Below are positions 6,482-12,979 of a stretch of 18,922 bases of DNA, in pieces. The translations under genes were made by a program, and so were the position numbers. The notes under the pieces were generated by a model. That model made no database searches. It saw nothing but the letters and a program-made list of their open reading frames with translations, and was not told where the DNA came from. Each line of letters opens with the position of its first letter. Position 1 is the first letter of the stretch. The DNA is taken from the NCBI GenBank assembly GCA_050701635.1, contig JBOGDF010000067.1, positions 1-18,922 of the forward strand, given 5' to 3'. The stretch is from WHSM01 sp050701635 (GTDB lineage Bacteria; Actinomycetota; Actinomycetes; Mycobacteriales; Micromonosporaceae).

Positions 6482-6985
6482 GTGACCGTAGACGAGATCA
6501 AGACCAGCGCCGAAACGGCACGCGGCGCCATCGACACCGCCAGCACTGCTGCACAGGCGGCGATCAGCGAGGCTGATGACCTCGCCCAAGGACGCGGCAG
6601 CCCGTGGTTGGGAGGGTGTGGCGTCCACGGTGCAGGCCGCGCGCGATGCTATGGAGGCAGCCGGTCCAGCCTGGGCGGCGCAGATGAGGCCGCTGACGGT
6701 GCTGTGAACGCCGCATCGGAGATCAGCAACAAGCTAGCTCCGAAGGAGATCGCGGAGCGGGCCGGGGCGGTCGCGGGCATGTACGAGCAGGCTGTTGGCG
6801 GCATCGACGCGGCCAGCGGCAGTGTCGAGCAGGCCGAGGGCTACGCCCAACAGGTTGAAGCCGACCGGCTCATCGGCGTCGTGGACGCCGCCGCCGACGC
6901 GATCAACACGGCACGGCAGGCGGTGGCGGCAGCGAAACAGACTGCCGAGACCGAACAGCAGGAAGCCGGTGCCTGGGGAAACTGA
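6482..6985 (+). CDS. Ala-rich helical-repeat protein (DUF6244-like) with compensating frameshift signature
   Basis: This 167-residue reading starts at GTG after GGGGAGG. The N-terminus and everything after about residue 67 are amphipathic, Ala-rich helix with a recurring unit (for example RAGAVAGMYEQAVGGIDAAS and LIGVVDAAADAINTARQAV). Residues 36-66 are unlike the rest: Gly/Arg/Cys-rich with two cysteines. The +1 frame over 6588-6680 gives the expected helix instead (KDAAARGWEGVASTVQAARD then AMEAAGPAWAA), including a third copy of the unit. So one extra base near 6585-6587 and one missing base near 6669-6683 restore a continuous helical protein of the same length. It resembles DUF6244-type proteins of Micromonosporaceae mobile elements. 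It precedes a deaminase gene by 29 nt, so it may be its adaptor, chaperone or delivery partner; that role is inferred. Confidence 0.62.
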   Translation: MTVDEIKTSAETARGAIDTASTAAQAAISEADDLAQGRGSPWLGGCGVHGAGRARCYGGSRSSLGGADEAADGAVNAASEISNKLAPKEIAERAGAVAGMYEQAVGGIDAASGSVEQAEGYAQQVEADRLIGVVDAAADAINTARQAVAAAKQTAETEQQEAGAWGN

Positions 6986-7014
6986 CCGGAGGCGCTGGCG
7001 GCGGACCCTCGTCG

Positions 7015-7403
7015 GTGCCTGACCTCCCCACCAAGGGTCCCCGGCTCGCGCAGCGGTTCCGGTGGGCGCTCGATGAGCTGCGTCAGCCGCAAGGCTCCCA
7101 AACGTTCGGGATCGCGATGGACGACACCGGTGACGCGATCTGGCGAGACGACAACGGCGACCCCAACATCATGAGCGGTAGAAGCGGTCCGCTCGGTCAC
7201 AATGGCAGCGTCCTCGGGCTTGCCCCGACCGGCCGGTGGCGATACCTGACCGGCGTCACCGACCACGTGGAGGGCCATACCGCCGCACTGGTGCGCCGCG
7301 CCAAGGACGATCCCGCCGGCCCGAAACACGTCACGCTGCTGCTCACCGGCGAACCTGCCGAGGCCCCGACGGGTGCCGTGTCCGGCTGCCCGAGATCCTG
7401 CCG
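7015..7403 (+). pseudogene. DddA/SCP1.201-like deaminase toxin domain, 3'-truncated and frameshifted
   Basis: The reading from GTG at 7015 begins a compact deaminase: MSGRSGPLGHNGSVLGLAP, then YLTGVTDHVEGHTAALVRR with the catalytic HVEG motif (H84, E86), then HVTLLLTGEP. SCP1.201-like deaminases include DddA, a double-strand-DNA cytidine deaminase toxin; they continue with two zinc-binding cysteines in PCxGPxGC followed by a LLPR segment. Those residues are present (CRGPDGCRVRLPEILPR) but in the next frame, so a base appears to be missing at 7354-7356 (GAACC-TGC). Homology stops at about 7400, where the antisense of the LOG gene N-terminus begins, so the final strands and any downstream immunity gene are lost. 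A GGAGG at 6988-6992 is 22 nt from the GTG, so the start is uncertain. It is probably inactive now. Family call is from motifs only. Confidence 0.68.
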
Positions 7404-7451
7404 CGGATCGATGTGGCGGCCGGAGGTGCAGAACACGCCGACCGCGGCCAT
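7401..7451 (-). pseudogene. 5' fragment (17 codons) of the disrupted LOG-family gene
   Basis: The reading MAAVGVFCTSGRHIDPR is the typical start of a LOG-family protein (VCVFCASS...IDPR). Its ATG (7449-7451) lies one base after the TGA of the intact LOG paralogue at 7453-7455, the spacing of a translationally coupled pair. After codon 17 the reading becomes the antisense of the deaminase. The remainder of the gene reappears at 79-264 without its catalytic middle. Confidence 0.8.
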
Positions 7452-7452
7452 C

Positions 7453-8247
7453 TCAGCTCTCCACCGGTGGCCTGCCGGCGGCGCGTTCGGCGTCGTCGCG
7501 CGCGGTCCTGCGATCCGCGTCGGCGTCGAGGATGTGCCGGACGGCTTCGTCGACGTCGTCGGTGACGCGTACCAACTCGAGGTCTGCGGGGTTGATCTTG
7601 TTTTCCGCGACCATCGTGTCGCGCAGCCAGTCGATCAGCCCCTGCCAGTACGCGGTGCCGACCAGCACCACCGGGAACCGGGTCACCTTGCCGGTCTGCA
7701 CCAGGGTGAGCGCCTCGAACAGCTCGTCCATGGTGCCGAACCCGCCGGGGAGCACCACGAACGCGCGGGCGTACTTGACGAACATCGTCTTGCGTACGAA
7801 GAAGTAGCGGAAGTTGATCCCGATGTCGACCCACTCGTTGATGCCCTGCTCGAACGGCAGCTCGATGCCGAGGCCGACCGACGTCCCACCCGCCTCGGCG
7901 GCGCCCTTGTTGGTCGCCTCCATCACGCCGGGGCCGCCGCCGGTGATCACCGCGTACCCGGCCTGGGCCAGCGCCCCGCCGAGCTGTTCGGCGAGCACGT
8001 ACTCCTCGCTGCCAGGCTTGGTACGCGCCGAGCCGAACACGCTCACCGCCGGGCCCAGCTCGGCCAGCGACTCGAAACCCTCCACGAATTCGGAGACGAT
8101 CCGCAGCACCCGCCACGGGTCGGTGTGCATCCAGTCCTGCGGTGCCCGCGAGTCGAGCAGCTGCTGGTCGGTGGTGGCTTTGGTGTGCCGGCCGGTGGCC
8201 CGTCCCCGCGCCGGCCCCGCCACGATGTCCCCCGGATCCCTCTGCAT
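7453..8247 (-). CDS. LOG-family (TIGR00730) nucleotide phosphoribohydrolase
   Basis: This 264-residue Rossmann-fold protein belongs to the LOG family, whose members cleave nucleoside 5'-monophosphates (cytokinin-type AMP derivatives) to base and ribose 5-phosphate. Conserved blocks are VSVFGSART at 68-76, ITGGGPGVMEATNKGA at 101-116, the VRK at 151-153 and the active-site PGGFGTMDE at 167-175. A 45-residue polar N-terminal extension and an acidic/Arg-rich C-terminal tail flank the domain. The ATG at 8245-8247 was chosen because the longer open reading overlaps dapE antisense. It lies 77 bp downstream of dapE on the same strand and directly before the disrupted second LOG gene. The physiological substrate in this organism is unknown. 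Confidence 0.93.
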   Translation of the reverse strand: MQRDPGDIVAGPARGRATGRHTKATTDQQLLDSRAPQDWMHTDPWRVLRIVSEFVEGFESLAELGPAVSVFGSARTKPGSEEYVLAEQLGGALAQAGYAVITGGGPGVMEATNKGAAEAGGTSVGLGIELPFEQGINEWVDIGINFRYFFVRKTMFVKYARAFVVLPGGFGTMDELFEALTLVQTGKVTRFPVVLVGTAYWQGLIDWLRDTMVAENKINPADLELVRVTDDVDEAVRHILDADADRRTARDDAERAAGRPPVES

Positions 8248-8324
8248 GCCCCTCACCGTATCGGCGGCTCTCACGCGACGCGCGGCGACCCGAAACGCCG
8301 CCCGCGCCCCGGCGCCCCAGCGGG

Positions 8325-9437
8325 TCAGCGGCTCAGCCAGCGGCGCAGCACGTCGGCGCCCGCGCGGATCAGCGGAATCTCCACCCGCTCCTCCGGCTTG
8401 TGCGCCAGGTTGGGGTCGCCAGGACCAAAATTCAGCGCCGGTACGCCGAGCGCCGAGAACCGCGACACGTCGGTCCAGCCGAATTTCCCGCGCGGCGGCT
8501 GGCCCACCGCGGCGAGGAACTTCTGCGCCACCGGCGCGGCGAGCCCGGGCAGCGCGCCAGGGGCCGAGTCGACCACCTCGAGGGCGTACCCGTCGAAGAC
8601 CTCGCGTAGGTGGGCCAGTGCGGCGGCCTCGTCGCGGTCCGGGGCGAACCGGTAGTTGACCTTGATCACGCACTCGTCGGGGGTCACGTTGCCGGCGATG
8701 CCGCCGACGATGTCGACCGCGTTCAGCCCTTCCCGGTACTCGCAACCGTCGATCTCGAGGGTGCGCGGCTGGTAGTCGCGCAGCCGCTGCAGCACGTCGG
8801 CGGCGCCGTGGATCGCGTTCACGCCGAGCCAGCTGCGAGCCGAGTGGGCCCGCGTGCCGGGGATCCTGATCGCCACCCGCATGGTGCCCTGGCAGCCCGC
8901 CTCCACCAGCCCGTACGTCGGCTCCAGCAGGATCGCGAAGTCGGCGCGCAGCCACTCGGGTTGGGCGACGGAGATCCGGTTGAGCCCGTTGCGCTCGGCC
9001 TCCACCTCTTCGCAGTCGTAGAACACGTACGTCATGTCGTACGCCGGATCGGTCAGGGTGGCGGCCAGGTGCAGCGCGATCGCGGCGCCGGACTTCATGT
9101 CGGACGTACCGCAGCCGTAGATCGCGTCGCCGTCCGCTCTGGACGGGAAGTTGTCCGCCAGCGGCACCGTGTCCAGGTGCCCGGCGAGCGCCACCCGCTG
9201 CCTGGCGCCGCCCGCCCCCGCCGTGTCCTTCCCAGGCTCCAGGCCGGTACGCGCCACCACCACGTTGCCGTCGCGCTCCACCGTCAGCACCGGATTCGTA
9301 CGCAGCGCCGCCTCGACCGCGTCGGTGATCGCCTGCTCGTCACCGGAGACCGACTCGATGTCGACCAGGGCACGGGTGAGCGCGACCGGGTCGGCGAGCA
9401 CGTCCGCTGTCAACGTCTGGAGCTGCGAGAACGTCAC
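8325..9437 (-). CDS. dapE: Succinyl-diaminopimelate desuccinylase
   Basis: This 370-residue M20-family metallopeptidase hydrolyses N-succinyl-LL-2,6-diaminopimelate in the succinylase route to lysine and meso-DAP. Dizinc-site residues are visible: H87 in AGHLDTVPL, D113 in GCGTSDMKSG, the E143-E144 pair in DCEEVEAERNGL, and H346 in DPNLAHKPEERVE. The dimerisation/lid domain follows residue 180 (GCQGTMRVAIRIPGTRAHSA). The GTG at 9435-9437 starts the protein at VTFSQLQTL, 10 nt after the stop of the MFS gene; a longer reading has no support. Divergent dapD completes the pathway context. Two LOG-family genes follow on the same strand, as in other actinobacterial dapE loci. Confidence 0.95.
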   Translation of the reverse strand: MTFSQLQTLTADVLADPVALTRALVDIESVSGDEQAITDAVEAALRTNPVLTVERDGNVVVARTGLEPGKDTAGAGGARQRVALAGHLDTVPLADNFPSRADGDAIYGCGTSDMKSGAAIALHLAATLTDPAYDMTYVFYDCEEVEAERNGLNRISVAQPEWLRADFAILLEPTYGLVEAGCQGTMRVAIRIPGTRAHSARSWLGVNAIHGAADVLQRLRDYQPRTLEIDGCEYREGLNAVDIVGGIAGNVTPDECVIKVNYRFAPDRDEAAALAHLREVFDGYALEVVDSAPGALPGLAAPVAQKFLAAVGQPPRGKFGWTDVSRFSALGVPALNFGPGDPNLAHKPEERVEIPLIRAGADVLRRWLSR

Positions 9438-9447
9438 GGCGTCGACC

Positions 9448-10731
9448 CTACTGACCCGCCGGCGCCAGCGCGGCGACGCCCCCGGCAACCGCCTCACCGG
9501 CGACCGGGACCGGTTGCTCCTCGGCGCCAACCGGCACGGCGCCTGGAACCCGCTCGTCGACGGCGCGGTGCCGGTCGCGGGCCCGCAGCGCGTACGCCAG
9601 CAGCGCGATCGCCACACCCGCCGCACCGGCGACCGCGAAGCCCCAGGACGGGCCGAACAGGTCGATCACCACACCGGCCAGCGGCGCCCCGACCGCCATC
9701 CCGATGTTGAGTGACGAGCCGTAGTAGCCCATCGCCTCACCGCGTACCACCGGAGGGGCCATCCGGCTCACCGCGTCGGCGGCCGCGGCCAGGGTCGGGG
9801 CGCACATCAGCCCCGCCGGCAGCAACGCGACGCACAGCCAGAACCAGTTGCCGGCGAACGCCAACGGGATCGTGGTCACGCCGAGCAGCAGCATCAGCGG
9901 GAGCGGCCCGGGCGCGCGCCGCAGCCCGCCATACACCAGTCCGCCGGTCATCGAGTAGAGGCCCCAGACGGGGAGCACCACGCTGGCCCAGCCGAGCTCG
10001 CCGACCTCGCGCAGCACCGCGACCACCACCACGTCGGTGGCGCCCAGCACCACCGTCGAACCCGCGACCGCCAGCAGTACGGCGAGCAGCCCGGGACGCA
10101 GCCACTGCCGCAGCGGGGGCCGGGCGACGGCCGGCGTGGCCTGCTCGGACTCGCTGATCAGCGGCGGGTTGAGCCAGTACAGCCCGATGCCGGTCAGCGT
10201 CACCCCGACGCCCACCGCCCAGATCGCCACCTGCGGCGACAGCTGAGTCACCACCAGCACACCCAGCGACGGCCCCGTCATGTACGAAAGCTCCACCGCC
10301 ACCGAATCCAGCGAGTACGCCGGGCGGCGCTGCGCTTCGGGCACCAGCGCGGCCAGCGCCTGGCGGGAGACGGTGAACACCGGCACCTGGATCAGGCTGG
10401 ACACGAAGCCCGCCACCAGCAGCACCGGGAAACTCATCGAGCCGGCGGTGGCCCAGAACAGCGCCGAGGTGACGGTGCCCAGCGCCACCACGGGACGCAG
10501 ACCATACCGGTCGGTGAGCCGGCCCAGCACCGGGGCGCCGATCGCGCTGCCGAGGATGGAGACCGAGAACACCGTGCCGGCGGCGCCGAAGCCGAGCTTG
10601 AGCTGGAGCACGACGTACAGGGTGAGCACCATGCTGCCGGCCAGCACCGGGATCCGGGCCAGCATCGAGACCGCCAGCAGGGACCACACCCCACGCAGCG
10701 CCAGCACCTGACGGTACGGAGCGAGCTGCAT
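9448..10731 (-). CDS. Major facilitator superfamily transporter
   Basis: This is a 427-residue membrane protein with about 12 hydrophobic helices. The motif-A-like loop GRLTDRYGLRP (70-80) lies between helices 2 and 3, and a central polar loop (SESEQATPAVARPPLRQW) separates the two halves. The architecture fits a drug/metabolite efflux MFS transporter; the substrate cannot be predicted. The ATG at 10729-10731 is preceded by GGAAAGGA on the minus strand at a good distance. It heads the minus-strand group MFS-dapE-LOG and is divergent from dapD across 118 bp. The C-terminal 40 residues are an Ala/Pro/Val-rich cytoplasmic tail. Confidence 0.93.
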   Translation of the reverse strand: MQLAPYRQVLALRGVWSLLAVSMLARIPVLAGSMVLTLYVVLQLKLGFGAAGTVFSVSILGSAIGAPVLGRLTDRYGLRPVVALGTVTSALFWATAGSMSFPVLLVAGFVSSLIQVPVFTVSRQALAALVPEAQRRPAYSLDSVAVELSYMTGPSLGVLVVTQLSPQVAIWAVGVGVTLTGIGLYWLNPPLISESEQATPAVARPPLRQWLRPGLLAVLLAVAGSTVVLGATDVVVVAVLREVGELGWASVVLPVWGLYSMTGGLVYGGLRRAPGPLPLMLLLGVTTIPLAFAGNWFWLCVALLPAGLMCAPTLAAAADAVSRMAPPVVRGEAMGYYGSSLNIGMAVGAPLAGVVIDLFGPSWGFAVAGAAGVAIALLAYALRARDRHRAVDERVPGAVPVGAEEQPVPVAGEAVAGGVAALAPAGQ

Positions 10732-10781
10732 GGTGGGTCCTTTCCGACGACGGCCGCTCCATCATCGCTCCACCCCCTGAC

Positions 10782-10802
10782 ATTTCCGGAACGGATTTCC
10801 GG
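10782..10802. promoter_or_regulatory. Direct repeat and palindrome in the dapD/MFS divergent promoter region
   Basis: ATTTCCGG occurs twice at 13-bp period (10782-10789 and 10795-10802), and the first copy overlaps the palindrome TTCCGGAA (10784-10791). It lies between two divergent starts, 48 bp before dapD, a plausible place for an operator. No regulator is known from the window. Confidence 0.35.
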
Positions 10803-10835
10803 TGGGCTGCCTCACGGCCGTCTCGGCCAGCCGAT

Positions 10836-10841
10836 TACGGT
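10836..10841 (+). promoter_or_regulatory. Possible -10 element (TACGGT) for a near-leaderless dapD transcript
   Basis: TACGGT fits the actinobacterial TANNNT -10 pattern and ends 8 bases before the dapD GTG at 10850, so initiation there would give a leaderless mRNA. There is no strong Shine-Dalgarno sequence upstream; GGTGG at 10839-10843 is the only candidate and would compete with this reading. Confidence 0.3.
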
Positions 10842-10849
10842 GGTACGCC

Positions 10850-11788
10850 GTGAGCAGCTTCCGTACCGAAGGCGCCTGGGCGTACGGCCTGGCCACCGAG
10901 ACCACCGACGGCCAGGTGCTCGACACCTGGTATCCGAGCCCCGCGCTGGGCGCTCCCCCGGCCGGCGCCGCCGAGCCGGCCGAGCTGACCGCGCTGGCGG
11001 GCGACGATCCGCGCCGCGGGGTGCGTACCCGGGTGGTGCTGGTGCGCGCCGACCTGACCGCCGCCCCGGCGGACGCCGCGGACGCGTACCTCCGGCTGCA
11101 CCTGCTCTCCCACCGCCTGGTACGCCCGCACGAAGCCAACCTGGACGGCGTCTTCGGGGTGCTCTCCAATGTGGTGTGGACCAACCACGGCCCGTGCCCG
11201 GTGCAGGATTTCGAATCCGTCCGGCTCCGGCTCCGCTCGCTGGGACCTGTCCAGGTGTACGGCGTCGACAAGTTCCCGCGGATGACGGACTATGTCGTGC
11301 CGACCGGCGTACGGATCGCCGACGCTGACCGGGTCCGGCTCGGCGCCCACCTCGCCGCCGGCACCACCGTGATGCACGAGGGCTTCGTCAACTTCAACGC
11401 CGGCACCCTCGGTACGTCGATGGTGGAGGGCCGGATCACCGCCGGTGTGGTGGTCGGCGACGGCTCCGACATCGGCGGCGGCTCCTCGATCATGGGCACC
11501 CTCTCCGGCGGCGGCAAGGACGTGATCTCGATCGGCGAGCGCTGCCTGCTCGGCGCCAACTCCGGTGTCGGCATCTCGCTCGGCGACGACTGCGTGGTCG
11601 AGGCCGGCTGCTACGTCACCGCCGGCACCAAGGTCACTCTCCCCGACGGCACCGTTGTGAAGGCACGCGAGCTCTCCGGCCAGCCGGGGGTGCTGCTGCT
11701 CCGCAACTCCGTCACCGGCACCGTCGAAGCCCGCCCCCGCAAGGGCACCGGCATCACCCTCAACAAAGCCCTCCACGCCCACAACTGA
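10850..11788 (+). CDS. dapD: Tetrahydropyridine-2,6-dicarboxylate N-succinyltransferase
   Basis: This is a 312-residue left-handed beta-helix acyltransferase of the actinobacterial DapD type. It transfers succinyl from succinyl-CoA to tetrahydrodipicolinate, the committed step of the succinylase DAP route, as a cytosolic trimer. The N-terminal domain (1-145) ends with VQVYGVDKFPRMTDYVVP. The hexapeptide-repeat body includes GTLGTSMVEGR, SDIGGGSSIMGTLSGGG and NSGVGISLGDDCVVEAG. E193 and G216 have the same spacing as the catalytic Glu199 and Gly222 of the Mycobacterium tuberculosis enzyme. The GTG start gives VSSFRTEGAWAYGLA. It is divergent from the MFS-dapE group, so DapD and DapE are likely co-controlled from one intergenic region. 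Confidence 0.96.
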   Translation: MSSFRTEGAWAYGLATETTDGQVLDTWYPSPALGAPPAGAAEPAELTALAGDDPRRGVRTRVVLVRADLTAAPADAADAYLRLHLLSHRLVRPHEANLDGVFGVLSNVVWTNHGPCPVQDFESVRLRLRSLGPVQVYGVDKFPRMTDYVVPTGVRIADADRVRLGAHLAAGTTVMHEGFVNFNAGTLGTSMVEGRITAGVVVGDGSDIGGGSSIMGTLSGGGKDVISIGERCLLGANSGVGISLGDDCVVEAGCYVTAGTKVTLPDGTVVKARELSGQPGVLLLRNSVTGTVEARPRKGTGITLNKALHAHN

Positions 11789-11800
11789 CCCCGCGCCCTG

Positions 11801-11849
11801 GGCCCTGGCCATGGCGGGCCTGGCCCTGGCGGGCCTGGCCCTGGCGGGC
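11801..11849. repeat. 15-bp tandem repeat after dapD
   Basis: GGCGGGCCTGGCCCT occurs twice in tandem (11813-11827, 11828-11842) with a partial third copy. It is preceded by a degenerate copy (CCTGGGCCCTGGCC). The tract can fold on itself (GGCC/GGCC pairs) and lies 12 bp after the dapD stop, so it may double as a terminator. Confidence 0.6.
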
Positions 11850-12007
11850 AGTGTCCAGCCTGCGACTGATACATCGATTGCTCGTTACGCAGGTTGGACA
11901 ATGCCTCGGCACCCGTTTTGTCAAGCGCGTCCACAGATCCTGCGGCTGTCCACAGATCGGCCAACTCGGGCTGGAAATGCGCCGGCGATGGCCTCAGATT
12001 TGCAGCC

Positions 12008-12911
12008 GTGAACGACGAACTAGCGCGGGTCTTGGATCGAGGACGGGGCGTGGCCGGCCGAGCTGACTTGCTGCGGCACGTCGGACGCTCCGGACTGGAC
12101 ATGGCGGTACGCCGTGGTGCACTCGTGCGCCTGTTCCCCTCGGCGTACGCGGACGCAGAACGGCTGGGCGACCCGTGGCTGCGGTGGCGCGCTGCGCTGC
12201 TCTACGCCGGTGCCGGCGCCGCCTTCAGCCACACCAGCGCGCTGCGCCTGTGGCGGCTGCCCGGCGCCGCTGCCCAGCCACCCGATCCTCGGGAGCCACT
12301 GCACCTCACCGTGCCGGTGTCCTGCCGCCGCCGCTCAGCCACCGGCGTCGTCCTGCACCGCAGCCACCGCGGCGATCGGGTGACACGGGGCGGCTTCCCT
12401 GTCACCAGCATCGAGCTGGCGATCGCCCAGAGTTGGCCGCTGGCCAGTCATGACGCGCAACGGGCTCCACTCATCCGCGCGGTGTCCGATCGGGCGACCA
12501 CACCGGATCGCATCGCCGACGTCGCGGCCACGCTGCCCAACCTTCCCGGCCGCGCCGGCCTGTTGGCTCTCAACGGGCTGCTGGCGATGGGCTGCCGCAG
12601 CGAGCTCGAGCTCTGGGGCTACGCCCACGTCTTCAGCGGCCCCGGGCTGCCACCACTGCGTTGGCAGCACCCGGTCATGCTTGGCCGGCGCAAGATCTAC
12701 CTCGACGTGTACGCCGAGTCCCAGCGGGTCAACTTCGAACTCGACGGTGCCAGATGGCACACCTCTCCGGAGCAGCGGGAACGAGATCTGCGCCGCGACG
12801 CCGCGTTGGCGGGCCTTGGGCATCCTGGTCGTCCGCTACAGCCACCACCGGCTGACCCATGAACCGGCGGCGGTACGCCGTGAGGTGCTCGCGATCCTCG
12901 CCAGCCGCTGA
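12008..12911 (+). pseudogene. AbiEi-like/DUF559 nuclease-domain protein, single-base frameshift near the 3' end
   Basis: From GTG at 12008 the protein has an N-terminal winged-helix-like part (RADLLRHVGRSGLDMAVRRGALVRLFPSAYA) similar to the AbiEi-antitoxin N-terminal type. A middle domain follows, then a DUF559/Vsr-like PD-(D/E)xK nuclease core: SELELWGYAHVF at about 198, YLDVYAES (D233) and FELDGARWHTSPEQRERDLRRDAAL. In the current frame it then ends in 17 unrelated residues at 12862. The next frame gives the expected family ending (LGILVVRYSHHRLTHEPAAV then RREVLAILASR) with a stop at 12909-12911. One extra G in GCGGGCC at 12811-12813 explains this. Either a consensus error hides an intact 300-residue gene or the last 30 residues are truly lost. 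Such orphan genes are common in Actinobacteria and have no established role. Confidence 0.78.
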
Positions 12912-12970
12912 GCATTGTCCAGTCAGCAGTGCGTGTCATCGATATTCACGCCGCACATTGGCCAATGCTC
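12910..12970. terminator. Inverted repeats between convergent genes, candidate bidirectional terminator
   Basis: GAGCATTG (12910-12917) pairs with CAATGCTC (12963-12970) around an internal imperfect GTGCGTG/CACGCCGCAC stem. The right arm overlaps a perfect 12-bp palindrome CATTGGCCAATG (12956-12967). The 68-bp gap between the convergent DUF559 gene and dapC is unusually AT-rich for this genome. Confidence 0.45.
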
Positions 12971-12979
12971 ACGCGCACG

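Noticed and set aside
7404..8655. Long plus-strand continuation of the deaminase frame
   Set aside because: After about 7370 the reading is antisense to the LOG gene. It stays open only because of GC bias, so the apparent 546-residue protein is an artefact.
11801..11849. Possible CRISPR array
   Set aside because: The 15-bp units are directly adjacent without spacers.
11811..12011. Short reading starting MAGLALAGLALAGS that looks like a signal peptide
   Set aside because: The hydrophobic start is simply the translated 15-bp tandem repeat, and the rest has no protein-like character.
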